From NCBI RefSeq assembly GCF_003121705.1, contig NZ_PYHR01000002.1, positions 62,001 to 126,000 on the forward strand: a DNA stretch of 64,000 nt. Direction: 5' to 3'. Below, in pieces: positions 53,142 to 61,980 of this stretch (positions are counted from its first letter, which is position 1; every line of letters starts with the position of its first letter). This DNA is from Serinibacter arcticus (lineage in GTDB: Bacteria > Actinomycetota > Actinomycetes > Actinomycetales > Beutenbergiaceae). The notes below the pieces were generated by a model. That model was not told the DNA's origin and ran no database searches. It worked only from the letters and a program-made list of their open reading frames with translations. The position numbers were made by a program, and so were the translations under genes.

Positions 53142-54911
53142 ATGGCCGGCCGTCAGCTCCGTGAGCCCCGTGGGCCCCGCGCGGCTCGCCGCGGTCCGCG
53201 CGCCTGGTGCCTGCTTCTCGTGGCGCTGCTCCTGACGGCGTGCACCGGCGCCGTCGACCTGGAGGCGGACCCGGCGACGGAGGTCGCGATCGGGGCCGCC
53301 ACGCAGGCGCCCGCCGACGAGGCCGTCCTGATCGAGGGATCGACGCCGGCCACGCTCGCGCTCGGTGCCAGCCGGACGTACTTCGCCAGGGCGGGGATCG
53401 TCGTGATCGCCCCGTCGGGCGACGACGCCGCCCAGCTGCGCGCGGCCTCCATCGCGATGGTGCTCGGGCTGCCCACGCTGGTGATGGGCGAGGAGGGCAC
53501 GCAGGACGCCGTCGTCGCCGAGCTCGAGCGCCTGGGCACGCACACCGTGCTCGTCCTCGCCGGCGCCGACGTGCCTGAGCTCTCGCCCGACCTCCCGTTC
53601 CTGCGGGCCGTGCCCGCCCCCGAGGACCCGGCGGCGCTCCAGGTCGTCATCGGTCGGGACATCGCCGGCGAGGTTCCGGTCCCGGCCGGCACGGAGGTCG
53701 CGGCCCTCGCCTCGGCCCAACCGCCGTTCGACTGGCTGCTCACGGCGGCGGGGACCGAGGCGTCGGACCCCACGAGTGACGCCTCGCCCACCGACCTCGC
53801 GGACCTGCCGGGGCTGCCGCCCTTCCGCACCCCGGTGCGGCTGACGAACAACGCCCTCGTCTCCGACGGCGGCGCCGGGCAGGTCGCCGCGCTCGGGACG
53901 GCGCGGGCCGCCGGAGCGTCCGTCGTCATCACGAGCGACCTGCGGGAGGACTCCGCGGCGATCGCGGCGCTCTTCGGCATCGCGCCCACCCACGTCGTCG
54001 GGATCGGGGCGTTCGGTGACCCGCAGGAGTTCTCCTACCGGGCGAGGGTCGCGGCCACCGGGGTCGAGCTGCCCGGGGGTGGACAGTCGCTGCTGGACGG
54101 GAAGGTGTACGTCGGGCTGCGGGGCTCCGCGGGGGCGCCGGAGCTGGGATCGCTGGGCGAGCAGGGTGTCGAGGAGACGATGGATCGACTCCTCGCCCTG
54201 GGATCGACGACGGCGAGCAGCTCGACCGTCGTGCCGACCGCGATGCTCCTGACGACGGTGGCGTCCGCCACGCCCGGCACCGACGGCTCCTACTCGGGCA
54301 AGCGCACCGTGGAGGACCTGCTGCCGTTCGTCGAGGCAGCCAGGGACTCGGGCGTGAGCGTGCTCCTGACCTTCCAGCCCGGGCGCCAGTCGATGCTCGA
54401 GCAGGTCGAGCTCTACGACGAGCTGCTGCGGTTCCCCAACGTCGGGGTCGCGCTCGAGCCCGGCTGGCGGCTCGCGCCCGGCGAGGTGCCAGGGACGCAG
54501 TCGGGCGTGGTCGCGGCGGACGAGATCAACGCCGTCGTCGAACGCCTCGCCACCCTCACGACGGAGGCGGCCCTGCCGCCCAAGATGCTCGCCGTCCGCC
54601 TCGCGACGACGTCGACCGTGAGCAACCCCCAGGACATCGACGCCACGCGGCCCCAGGTGCAGGTGGTGCTCGAGGTGAACGGCGGCGCCGTCACGGCGCC
54701 GGTCGAGGAGGCGGCGCCGCTGCCGGACGGGACGCTGCCGCCCGCCGCACCGGTGGTGACCGCGGCCGACATCTGGGCGCAGGCCACGGCCGTGCCGTGG
54801 GGCTCGGGCGAGGGCCTCGGCTGGTGGGGCTGGGCGCAGGGTCCGGTCCAGGTGTCGACGCCCGAGCTGTTCGGGCTCGACCCCTCGCCGGTGCTGGTCG
54901 TCTACCCCTGA
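53142..54911 (+). CDS. Large hypothetical lipoprotein
   Basis: The 589-residue protein has a signal peptide with lipobox (WCLLLVALLLTACTG), then two alpha/beta regions (LRAASIAMVLGLPTLVMGEE; RLGTHTVLVLAGADVPELSP) and a C-terminal region with VEDLLPFVEAARDSGVSVLL and LAVRLATTSTVSNPQD that looks barrel-like. No catalytic motif is recognised. It is exported and anchored. The ATG 53142 follows a GGGGGG run; the upstream ATG 53106 is an alternative. The gene ends in a 60-bp gap before a convergent small gene. Confidence 0.78.
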   Translation: MAGRQLREPRGPRAARRGPRAWCLLLVALLLTACTGAVDLEADPATEVAIGAATQAPADEAVLIEGSTPATLALGASRTYFARAGIVVIAPSGDDAAQLRAASIAMVLGLPTLVMGEEGTQDAVVAELERLGTHTVLVLAGADVPELSPDLPFLRAVPAPEDPAALQVVIGRDIAGEVPVPAGTEVAALASAQPPFDWLLTAAGTEASDPTSDASPTDLADLPGLPPFRTPVRLTNNALVSDGGAGQVAALGTARAAGASVVITSDLREDSAAIAALFGIAPTHVVGIGAFGDPQEFSYRARVAATGVELPGGGQSLLDGKVYVGLRGSAGAPELGSLGEQGVEETMDRLLALGSTTASSSTVVPTAMLLTTVASATPGTDGSYSGKRTVEDLLPFVEAARDSGVSVLLTFQPGRQSMLEQVELYDELLRFPNVGVALEPGWRLAPGEVPGTQSGVVAADEINAVVERLATLTTEAALPPKMLAVRLATTSTVSNPQDIDATRPQVQVVLEVNGGAVTAPVEEAAPLPDGTLPPAAPVVTAADIWAQATAVPWGSGEGLGWWGWAQGPVQVSTPELFGLDPSPVLVVYP

Positions 54912-54975
54912 CGCCGGCGCGGCGACAGCAACGAGAGTCGCGGCTGAGGACGGTCGTCTCCGAACGAAGGCGTCG

Positions 54976-55317
54976 CTACTGCGCGCGTCGCAGCAGCTCG
55001 ACGACGACGGCTTCCACCTCGTCCAGCACGACGGCGATGGAGCTCAGGTCGTGCCACTCGTGGTACTCGGAGCGTCGGCGATCGCCATAGATGGCCACGT
55101 CGAGATCGAGGCCGTCGAACCAGACCACGATCGGTCGTCGGTCGGATCCACGGTCGATGTGCGTGCCCCAGCCCACGATCACGCGGCGGCCGTCCGGCGA
55201 TGCCGAGTGCTGATCGACGTGCCGGTACGGAACGCCCCACTCGGCGAGCCTGCACTCCAGGCGCTCGCGTAGCAGCACCTGTTCGGACGGGGCAGACGGC
55301 ATGGGGGCTTCACGCAT
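54976..55317 (-). CDS. Hypothetical protein (113 aa)
   Basis: The protein contains LRERLECRLAEWGVPYRHVD and RPIVVWFDGLDLDVAIYGDR, ending with DEVEAVVVELLRRAQ. I do not recognise it. The start is either ATG 55317 or ATG 55302, as neither has a clear ribosome site. It lies at the edge of a lower-GC patch (55.0-57.3 kb) of small unknown genes and is divergent from the next gene. Confidence 0.55.
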   Translation of the reverse strand: MREAPMPSAPSEQVLLRERLECRLAEWGVPYRHVDQHSASPDGRRVIVGWGTHIDRGSDRRPIVVWFDGLDLDVAIYGDRRRSEYHEWHDLSSIAVVLDEVEAVVVELLRRAQ

Positions 55318-55397
55318 GCAACGACGGTCGCACACCGTCTCCGAGAACGATCGTTCGTGGCCAGTCAGGGAGCGGTCCGCGAGGGTAGGTTTCCCGC

Positions 55398-55907
55398 ATG
55401 ATCCTCGAGGAACCCAGCGGCCTAGTACCGGTCCTCGCTGCACGCGCCGAAGTGATCGTGGTCGCGCAACGAGTCATGCGCCAGATCGCCACCGCCATCG
55501 GTGCAACGGGCTCGTCCATCGAGGCTTCCCTGGAAGACCGTGACGGCTGGAACGACGACCCGCCGCGCACGATGCGGTGTGAGGTCGTCGGCCGCATCGA
55601 CGGACCGGCGGTCACCGCCGAACGGCTGGCCGCGACCATCACTCGGTGCGGCCTGCACCTGACCACCGTCGAACCGGCGGAACCAGACGACCCTTATGGA
55701 CGCATCACGATCATGGCGAGCGCGCCGGGATCCTCGGTCACGCTCCGCGTCTTCGGGTTTCACCCTCTGGAGTACATCCGACTGGAGAACCCTGACCACC
55801 GGTATGACGTGGCCGTCTCCTCCCCGTGGTTCCTGCTCTCCGAAGACGTCGAGTCCAAGTACGACGTGCTGATCGACTACGACGTATCGCTCGATTCATC
55901 GCCCTGA
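55398..55907 (+). CDS. Hypothetical protein (169 aa)
   Basis: The protein begins MILEEPSGLVPVLAARAEVI and ends with SPWFLLSEDVESKYDVLIDY. No family recognised. TAGGTT (55386-55391) is 6 nt before the ATG, so it is likely leaderless. Third-position GC is lower than in neighbouring housekeeping genes, which fits recent gain. No signal peptide or span. Confidence 0.65.
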   Translation: MILEEPSGLVPVLAARAEVIVVAQRVMRQIATAIGATGSSIEASLEDRDGWNDDPPRTMRCEVVGRIDGPAVTAERLAATITRCGLHLTTVEPAEPDDPYGRITIMASAPGSSVTLRVFGFHPLEYIRLENPDHRYDVAVSSPWFLLSEDVESKYDVLIDYDVSLDSSP

Positions 55908-55984
55908 ACCTGCTCTCCTTCCTCCCCGACCACCCCGCTGCTCCCACCCCTGGTTACGCGCCACCGGGTGCGTCCATGACCTCT

Positions 55985-56190
55985 CGACGAAGGAGGGCGT
56001 CGGTGCAGGTTGACGGAGGCGTCGTTGGTCGCGTTCACGACGTAGTACGTCTGCTCTGCGGGCTGTGCGATCCGTGCCGCGGGCGTCGGTGAGGGTGGTG
56101 GCGATGCCCTGTCGACGCCAGTCCTGGTCAACGGTGGGGCCACCGAGGAAGAGCCCTGCGGGGTCAGCGTCCACGACGGCGGACGAGGCG
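55985..56190 (-). pseudogene. Acetyltransferase (GNAT) remnant
   Basis: Two frames of the minus strand give parts of one GNAT C-terminus: GLFLGGPTVDQDWRRQGIAT (acetyl-CoA loop QxxRRxGIA) and then, one frame over, EQTYYVVNATNDASVNLHRR. A stop lies just upstream, and sequence past the second part is lost, so the gene is truncated at both ends and frameshifted. Confidence 0.7.
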
Positions 56191-56204
56191 GATGCGCCGA
56201 GCTG

Positions 56205-56492
56205 TCACCTCGTCTCGCGCCCGTCCTCGTTGCGTTCCGCCTGCTCGCGAGGAGCGTCCTCGTAGCTGCCGTCCATCCGTCGCTGGGGCGGTAGCTCAGC
56301 CTGCTGGCGTCTCCGCCGTGCCGCGCCGAGGAAGGAGAGGCCGATGCCTCCGAGGAAGATTGCCGGCACGGTGGAGAGTCCCGGCCAGTCGAACGCTTCG
56401 CTGGCGGTGAAGAACATCACGCCGGCGACGATGAACAGCGAGCCGATCACGAGCTCGGCGCGTCTGGACAGACGCGATGACCGCTTCCCCAT
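56205..56492 (-). CDS. Two-span small membrane protein
   Basis: The 95-residue protein has a basic N-terminus (MGKRSSRLSRRAEL), two spans (VIGSLFIVAGVMFFTASEAF and PAIFLGGIGLSFLGAA) and a long charged tail. Role unknown. Its ATG overlaps the end of the upstream gene, so the two are co-translated. Confidence 0.6.
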   Translation of the reverse strand: MGKRSSRLSRRAELVIGSLFIVAGVMFFTASEAFDWPGLSTVPAIFLGGIGLSFLGAARRRRQQAELPPQRRMDGSYEDAPREQAERNEDGRETR

Positions 56493-56734
56493 CAGCTGGA
56501 CACCACGATCGCGAGGACCACACCGAGCACGATCACCGCACCTGTCCCCAGGAGGTACCAGGTTCGCGCCCGGATCACGATCGAGCCGCCGTGCTGGGCC
56601 GGACCCGGTTCGTCCCCCTCGACCCGAGCATCGTCGCTCGAGTGGTCACCGAGCGCGTATCCGAGCATCGTCCTGCCCTGCCAGGAATGTGGCGTGATGT
56701 GGTGTCGGCCGTCGTCCTCGGAGTGGCTGGTCAT
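56492..56734 (-). CDS. Single-span small membrane protein
   Basis: The 80-residue protein (start MTSHSEDDGRHH) has a polar histidine- and aspartate-rich head and one C-terminal span (TWYLLGTGAVIVLGVVLAIV). It overlaps the start of the following small membrane protein gene. Role unknown. Confidence 0.55.
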   Translation of the reverse strand: MTSHSEDDGRHHITPHSWQGRTMLGYALGDHSSDDARVEGDEPGPAQHGGSIVIRARTWYLLGTGAVIVLGVVLAIVVSS

Positions 56735-56823
56735 CCTCCAAACTAACAACGAGCCGTCAGTCCGGACGCGAGAGGCGCCGGAGCGTGCGGAACCGTGTGC
56801 CCGGGCGTCGTTGGTGTGTGCTG

Positions 56824-57312
56824 ATGGGAGCTCGGACGATCGCCGCTCGTCGAGGTTGGGTCGTGCCTCTGGTACTGACGCTTGCGGCGTGCTCCACGCC
56901 TGAGCGCGCGACGCCCGAGGAGCTTCAGACCTGGCTCGACGATCGCGAGAGGCGACCGGCAGCCGCGAACTCCCTCGGTAGCGGTTCGGGACTGACGTCG
57001 CCCGTGGACGCCGGCGTCGGTCGTGGGTCCACCGTCAGTCTGACGTTCCTGTCACCGACAAGTGTCGACGGCGTCCGAGTCTCGTGCTTCGGTGAGGGCA
57101 CGCTGGACTTCGCCGTCCACGTCACGAGCGAGCCGGAGAGCGACACCGTGCAGACCGAGATCCAGACGTTCGAGGATCAACGGTGCGGTCAGGACAGCGA
57201 TCTGCCGGTCGCCGGCGACAACGTCACCGCCATCGGCTTCACCGCATCTGGAAGCAGTCGCGAGGGTGCCTGGTCCGCAGAAGCGCTCGGTGCCGCGAGC
57301 GCAATGTCCTGA
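56824..57312 (+). CDS. Hypothetical lipoprotein (162 aa)
   Basis: The protein has a signal with lipobox (ARRGWVVPLVLTLAACSTP) and a mature domain containing RVSCFGEGTLDFAVHVTSEP with two cysteines (VSCFG and QRCGQ) suited to a disulfide. I do not recognise the family. The start ATG 56824 gives a short signal; an earlier ATG (56785) would add a long charged stretch. It is convergent with the CNNM gene (8 bp gap). Confidence 0.68.
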   Translation: MGARTIAARRGWVVPLVLTLAACSTPERATPEELQTWLDDRERRPAAANSLGSGSGLTSPVDAGVGRGSTVSLTFLSPTSVDGVRVSCFGEGTLDFAVHVTSEPESDTVQTEIQTFEDQRCGQDSDLPVAGDNVTAIGFTASGSSREGAWSAEALGAASAMS

Positions 57313-57319
57313 ATCTGAA

Positions 57320-58381
57320 TCAGGCGCGGCTGGCCAGTCGACGGGAGTCGTCGCGGATCTCTCCGACGAGCTCCTCCAGCACGTCCTCCAGGGTCACGAT
57401 GCCGAGCGGCAGGTCCGGGGTCGGGCCGTCGGCGTCGTGCACGGCAGCCAGGTGGCTGCTCGTGCGCTGCATCGCGGCCATCACCTCGCGCAGCGAGTCG
57501 CTCGGGGCCACCCGGGGGAGGACCCGCACGAGCGACGCCGGGATCGGCTGGCGACGCTGGTGCTCGTCCGCCGTCAGGAGGTCCTTGATGTGGACGTAGC
57601 CGGTGAGCGTTCCGTCCGCGGCCTGCACGGGGAAGCGTGAGAAGCCCTGCACCGACGCCGCCTCGGCGGCCTCGAGCGTGACCTCGGGGGAGAGGGTGCG
57701 CACCTGGGTCATCGGGAGCAGGACCGACGTGACGTCGCGCTCGGCGAACTGGAGCGCACCCAGCAGGAGCTTCTCGTCGTTCAGCTCGATGAGCCCGCCC
57801 TCGTGCGACTCCTCGACCAGGCCGGCCACCTCGTCACGCGTGAACGCGCTGGTGACCTCGTTCTTCGGGGTCACGCGGATCAGGCGCAGGCAGATGTTCG
57901 CGATGCCGTTGAGCAGCCACAGCACCGGGTAGAGCACGAACACGATCGTGACCAGCAGCGGAGAGAGCGACTTGGCCATCCGGTCGGGGCCGGCGAGCGC
58001 GATGTTCTTCGGGACCATCTCGCCGAAGACGACGTGCAGGTAGGTCACCAGCGACAGCGCGATCACGAGCGCGACCGGGTGCAGCCACGCCTCGGGCACG
58101 CCGAGCGCGGCGGCCGGCACCTCGATGAGGTGCGCGATCGCGGGCTCGCTGATCGAGCCGAGCGCGAGCGAGCAGATCGTGATGCCGAGCTGGGCGCCCG
58201 CCATCATCAGCGAGACGTGCTCCATGGCGTAGAGGGTGATGCGGGCGACGATGCGGCCCTCGGCCGCCTCGGGCTCGATCTTGGTGCGGCGCGCCGAGAT
58301 CAGCGCGAACTCCGCGCCGACGAAGAACGCGTTGAGGATCAGCAGGACGACCGTGAGGCCGATGCCGGCGAGGTCGCTCAT
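57320..58381 (-). CDS. CNNM/CorC-family membrane protein (hemolysin-type)
   Basis: The 353-residue protein has an N-terminal CNNM domain with about four spans (VVLLILNAFFVGAEFALISA; GAQLGITICSLALG; LHVVFGEMVPKNIAL) and a CBS-pair domain (MTQVRTLSPEVTLEAAEAAS). It lacks the C-terminal CorC_HlyC transporter domain of its neighbour. CNNM proteins are involved in Mg2+ and other divalent cation export. It overlaps the longer paralogue by 4 bp. Confidence 0.88.
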   Translation of the reverse strand: MSDLAGIGLTVVLLILNAFFVGAEFALISARRTKIEPEAAEGRIVARITLYAMEHVSLMMAGAQLGITICSLALGSISEPAIAHLIEVPAAALGVPEAWLHPVALVIALSLVTYLHVVFGEMVPKNIALAGPDRMAKSLSPLLVTIVFVLYPVLWLLNGIANICLRLIRVTPKNEVTSAFTRDEVAGLVEESHEGGLIELNDEKLLLGALQFAERDVTSVLLPMTQVRTLSPEVTLEAAEAASVQGFSRFPVQAADGTLTGYVHIKDLLTADEHQRRQPIPASLVRVLPRVAPSDSLREVMAAMQRTSSHLAAVHDADGPTPDLPLGIVTLEDVLEELVGEIRDDSRRLASRA

Positions 58382-59823
58382 CGCTCGACCTCCTCGGTGT
58401 CGGAGCCGGTGTCAGCGGTCGGGGCGTCCGGATGGGCGCCGGCCGCTTCTCGGTTCTGGAGGGAGTCGGGGTCGTCCGCGTCCAGCACCGTGACCCTGAG
58501 CAGCTCGACGCGGCGCCCGTCCAGCTCGAGCACCTCGAGCCGGACCGTGCGCTCGTCGACGCCGGCGACGTGGTCGGTCTCCACGAGGGCGACGTCACCG
58601 ACGTCGGGGAAGCGCTCGAGCGTCGCGGTGACGAGACCGCCGAGCGTGTCCCACGCGTCGTCGTCGGGGACCGCGACGTCGAGGATCTCGCTCGCCTCGT
58701 CGGTGCGCATGAGCCCGGGGAGGGTCCAGGCGCCGTCGAGGTCCTCGACGGCCTCGTGCTCGTCCTCGTCGTGCTCGTCGCGGACCTCGCCGACGATCTC
58801 CTCGACCAGGTCCTCGAGCGTGACGAGACCGGCGATCGAGTCGAACTCGTCGATGAGGACGGCCATCTGCAGGCCGCCGGCCCGCAGGTCGTCCATCAGC
58901 TCGTCGAGCGGCATGGAGTCGGGACAGACGATCGCCGGCTGGAGGAAGTCGCCGATGAGCGTCGTGGGGCGCTCGGGGTAGGGGACCGCGAGGACGCTGC
59001 GGATGTGCGCGACGCCGCGGACGTGGGTCTCGTCGTGCCCCTCCTCGTCCTCGACCGTGTCCAGGACGGGGAAGCGCGAGTGGCCGCTGGTGCGGGCTCG
59101 CTCCACCAGCTCGGCGACCGTGTCGGTCGAGTCGAGCGCGATGACGCGCGAGCGCGGCGTCATCGCGTCGCGGGCGCGACGGTCGCCGAACGCGAGGGAG
59201 CGCTCGACGAGCTCGGCGGTGTCCAGCGCGAGCGTGCCGCGCTTGGCGGAGTGCTTGACGAGCGCGGAGAGCTCCTCGGCCGATCGGGCCGAGGCGAGCT
59301 CCTCCTGCGGCTCGATGCCCACCGAGCGCAGGATGGCGTTGGCCGTGCCGTTGAAGGCCCGGATCGGCCAGGCGACGGACTTGGTGAAGCCCCGCTGGAA
59401 GCCGGCGACGGCGCGGGCGGTGGCCAGCGGGCGGGCGATGGCGAGATTCTTCGGGACGAGCTCGCCGAACACCATCGTCACGACGGTGGCGATCACGAGG
59501 CCGATGGTGACCGACGTCGTCGTGACCGCCGACTCGGACAGGCCGAGGTCGACCAGACCGGGTCGGACGAGCGAGGAGATGGCGGGCTCGGCGAGGAAGC
59601 CGATCGCGAGATTGGTGACGGTGATCCCGACCTGGGCTCCGGAGAGCTGGGTCGAGAGCGTGCGCAGCGCCGCGAGGACGCCCTGCGAGCGCTTGTCACC
59701 GCCGGCCGCTGCGGCCTCGACCTGGGCGCGGCCTACGGTGATGAAGGCGAACTCGGCCGCCACGAAGCCGCCGCAGGCAGCCACCAGGATCATGGCGAGG
59801 ACGAGCAGGAGTATCTCGGTCAT
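58378..59823 (-). CDS. CNNM/CorC-family membrane protein with CorC_HlyC domain
   Basis: The 481-residue protein has the CNNM domain (AEFAFITVGRAQVEAAAAGG; GAQVGITVTNLAIGF; FGELVPKNLAI), a CBS pair with the sequence ALDSTDTVAELVERARTSGHS, and the C-terminal CorC_HlyC domain (WDTLGGLVTATLERFPDVGD). It pairs with the shorter paralogue, probably as a heteromer. A hairpin at 59827-59850 overlaps its ribosome site. Confidence 0.9.
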   Translation of the reverse strand: MTEILLLVLAMILVAACGGFVAAEFAFITVGRAQVEAAAAGGDKRSQGVLAALRTLSTQLSGAQVGITVTNLAIGFLAEPAISSLVRPGLVDLGLSESAVTTTSVTIGLVIATVVTMVFGELVPKNLAIARPLATARAVAGFQRGFTKSVAWPIRAFNGTANAILRSVGIEPQEELASARSAEELSALVKHSAKRGTLALDTAELVERSLAFGDRRARDAMTPRSRVIALDSTDTVAELVERARTSGHSRFPVLDTVEDEEGHDETHVRGVAHIRSVLAVPYPERPTTLIGDFLQPAIVCPDSMPLDELMDDLRAGGLQMAVLIDEFDSIAGLVTLEDLVEEIVGEVRDEHDEDEHEAVEDLDGAWTLPGLMRTDEASEILDVAVPDDDAWDTLGGLVTATLERFPDVGDVALVETDHVAGVDERTVRLEVLELDGRRVELLRVTVLDADDPDSLQNREAAGAHPDAPTADTGSDTEEVER

Positions 59824-59826
59824 GCT

Positions 59827-59850
59827 GCCTCACCCCTTCCAGGGTGAGGC
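59827..59850 (-). promoter_or_regulatory. Hairpin masking the ribosome site of the CNNM gene
   Basis: On the minus strand GCCTCACCC pairs perfectly with GGGTGAGGC across TGGAAG, only 3 nt before the ATG of the longer CNNM gene; the loop and right arm hold the purine-rich GGAAGGGGTGAGG ribosome site. A folded leader would hide the site. No known metal riboswitch motif is seen. Confidence 0.5.
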
Positions 59851-60087
59851 GACGGACTGTCGCCCTCCGTGTCGGTGTCGACGACGTGTAGAGCGGGGGC
59901 GGCGGTATGGTCGCCGGCGCTGGAAGCGCGCATTGTCTCCGTCCGGGTGGTGCGGGGTGTCGAGGGATCGCCGAGACGGCCGACCCGGCAGTCAGGATAC
60001 GGTACGGCCCCCGGCACGCCAGGGGGTGGTCGGAAGCCGTCCACGAGACGCGTGCCGGCGCGGGGGTCACGCGTCACAATGGAGGGG

Positions 60088-61941
60088 ATGTCGACCTCAG
60101 CGCAGCCCCGTCCCCGCCCGTTGACCCGCTGGTGGAACGGGTTGCGGCCGCTCACCCGCCGCACCGTGCGCCAGACCGTGGTCGTCCTGCTCACCGGGGT
60201 CGTCGCGCTCGTGATCGGCGTCTTCACGGCCAGCGCCGAGGGGTCGGTCGGTCCGCACGAGGCCGACCTGGAGATCACGCTCACCCACCAGGTCGCCGTC
60301 GACCTCGGACCGCTGGGCAAGCTGCTGGTGGACTCGCCCGCGCCGTGGCCCATCGGCGTGCAGGTGGACGTGGGCGAGATCCCGGCCAGCCTGACGGAGG
60401 TCGAGAACCCGCTCGACGCGCTCGGCGGCGACGTCGAGGCGTACGCGGCGTTCTTCTCCCAGCCCCAGACCGCCGTCGCGACGGCGGTGTGGGCGCTGGT
60501 GTCCGACGCCGTCGCCCGCACGATCCTGCTGTGGTCGATCGCGCTCGTGGTGATCGCCACCGGGCAGCTGGCCGCGGGCGGGCTGCTGCGCGCCGAGCTG
60601 CGGGACAAGCTGCGTCGCCGCGGTGTCGCGCCTCTGGTGGCCGTGACGGCGCTGGCGGTGATCGGCGTGCCGGTCGCCGGCGTCGTCGAGCGCCCGGAGG
60701 AGGAGGGGCGCCCCTCGCAGGTGCTCGCCGACCTCGGCGGGGTGATGGACGGGGCCCGGGTCACGGGCCGGCTGGCCGCGCTCGTGGACACCTACGGCGA
60801 GCGGGCGATCCAGACGGTGCGCAGCACGCAGAGCTACTACGACGTCGTCGCGCAGAACGTGCGGGACGCGTACGCCGCCGACGACGAGCCGCTCGAGCCG
60901 AACCGGCCGCTGCGACCCCTCGTCGTCGCGGTGCCGGAGGACGACACCGAGGTCGAGGAGGACGCGGCCGCCGGCGACGTGGACGGCGACGGCGACGCTG
61001 CGACGGGCGACGCGACCGACGAGCCCGGTGCGGACGCCGACGCCGAGAACGGCTCCGACTCCACCGACGAGCCGACCCGTGGGTCCGACCCGACCCGCAC
61101 CCCCACCCCGACCCGCACGCCCACCCGGGCGCCGGTGGACGAGCTCGACCCCGACGTCGTCACGGTGATGCTCATCTCGGACAACCACTGCAACACGGGC
61201 ATGGGTCGAGTGATGGGCGCGGTCGCGCAGCTGTCGGAGGCCGACCTCGTGCTCAACCTGGGGGACACCACGATGGGGGGTTCGGGCCCGGAGTCGATCT
61301 GCGTCGACGCGATCGCGAACGAGCTGACGGACTTCCCCGTCGTCGTCGCGGACGGCAACCACGACTCGATGCTCACCGGCGATCAGGAGCGCGGGCACGG
61401 CTGGACCGTCCTGGACGGCGGAGTCGTGGAGGTCGAGGGGCTGCGCATCGTGGGCGACCGCGACCCGCGCCTGACGTCCGTCACGCTCGGCAAGCGGGAG
61501 TTCCTGACGAAGGGCGAGGCGGCCGAGAAGGTGACGCAGGCGGCGTGCGCCGGCGTCGACCCCGACGACCCCGGCTCACGCGTCGACATCCTCGCGATCC
61601 ACGACCCCTACGTCGGGAATCGCATCATGCCCTCGGGCTGCATCGTGCTGGAGCTCTCCGGCCACCTGCACCGGCGCGTCGGGCCGTTCCAGCAGGGGCT
61701 GGGGCTGTTCTACGGGATGGCCTCGAGCGGCGGCGCGACGTCGGGGAACCTCACGCTGGGCGAGCTGCCGGCGACCGCGACGATCGCGGTGCTGCAGTAC
61801 GACCGGGCAAACAAGCGTCCGACGGCGCTGCGCGAGGTCCGCATCGCGACGGACCAGAGCGTGACGCTCACCCCGTGGGAGGCGTTCCCCGAGATGCCGC
61901 TCGAGAGCGTCGATGCGGACCTGTCGCCGGCGGGCTCCTGA
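60088..61941 (+). CDS. Membrane-anchored metallophosphoesterase
   Basis: The 617-residue protein has an N-terminal span (VRQTVVVLLTGVVALVIGVF), two more spans near residues 135-205, and a C-terminal metallophosphoesterase domain: SDNHCN, NLGDTTMGGSG, DGNHDS, DILAIHDPY, and LSGHLHRRVGP with the metal-binding His residues. A low-complexity stretch (acidic DGDGDAA, then TRTPTPTRTPTR) links the parts. The first motif is DNH rather than DxH, so metal binding may differ. The ATG follows GGAGGGG. It probably acts outside or at the membrane on a nucleotide or lipid phosphate. Confidence 0.85.
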   Translation: MSTSAQPRPRPLTRWWNGLRPLTRRTVRQTVVVLLTGVVALVIGVFTASAEGSVGPHEADLEITLTHQVAVDLGPLGKLLVDSPAPWPIGVQVDVGEIPASLTEVENPLDALGGDVEAYAAFFSQPQTAVATAVWALVSDAVARTILLWSIALVVIATGQLAAGGLLRAELRDKLRRRGVAPLVAVTALAVIGVPVAGVVERPEEEGRPSQVLADLGGVMDGARVTGRLAALVDTYGERAIQTVRSTQSYYDVVAQNVRDAYAADDEPLEPNRPLRPLVVAVPEDDTEVEEDAAAGDVDGDGDAATGDATDEPGADADAENGSDSTDEPTRGSDPTRTPTPTRTPTRAPVDELDPDVVTVMLISDNHCNTGMGRVMGAVAQLSEADLVLNLGDTTMGGSGPESICVDAIANELTDFPVVVADGNHDSMLTGDQERGHGWTVLDGGVVEVEGLRIVGDRDPRLTSVTLGKREFLTKGEAAEKVTQAACAGVDPDDPGSRVDILAIHDPYVGNRIMPSGCIVLELSGHLHRRVGPFQQGLGLFYGMASSGGATSGNLTLGELPATATIAVLQYDRANKRPTALREVRIATDQSVTLTPWEAFPEMPLESVDADLSPAGS

Positions 61942-61980
61942 GGAGACCGACCGGCGACCGGACCGGCGGGTGCTGGCGGG

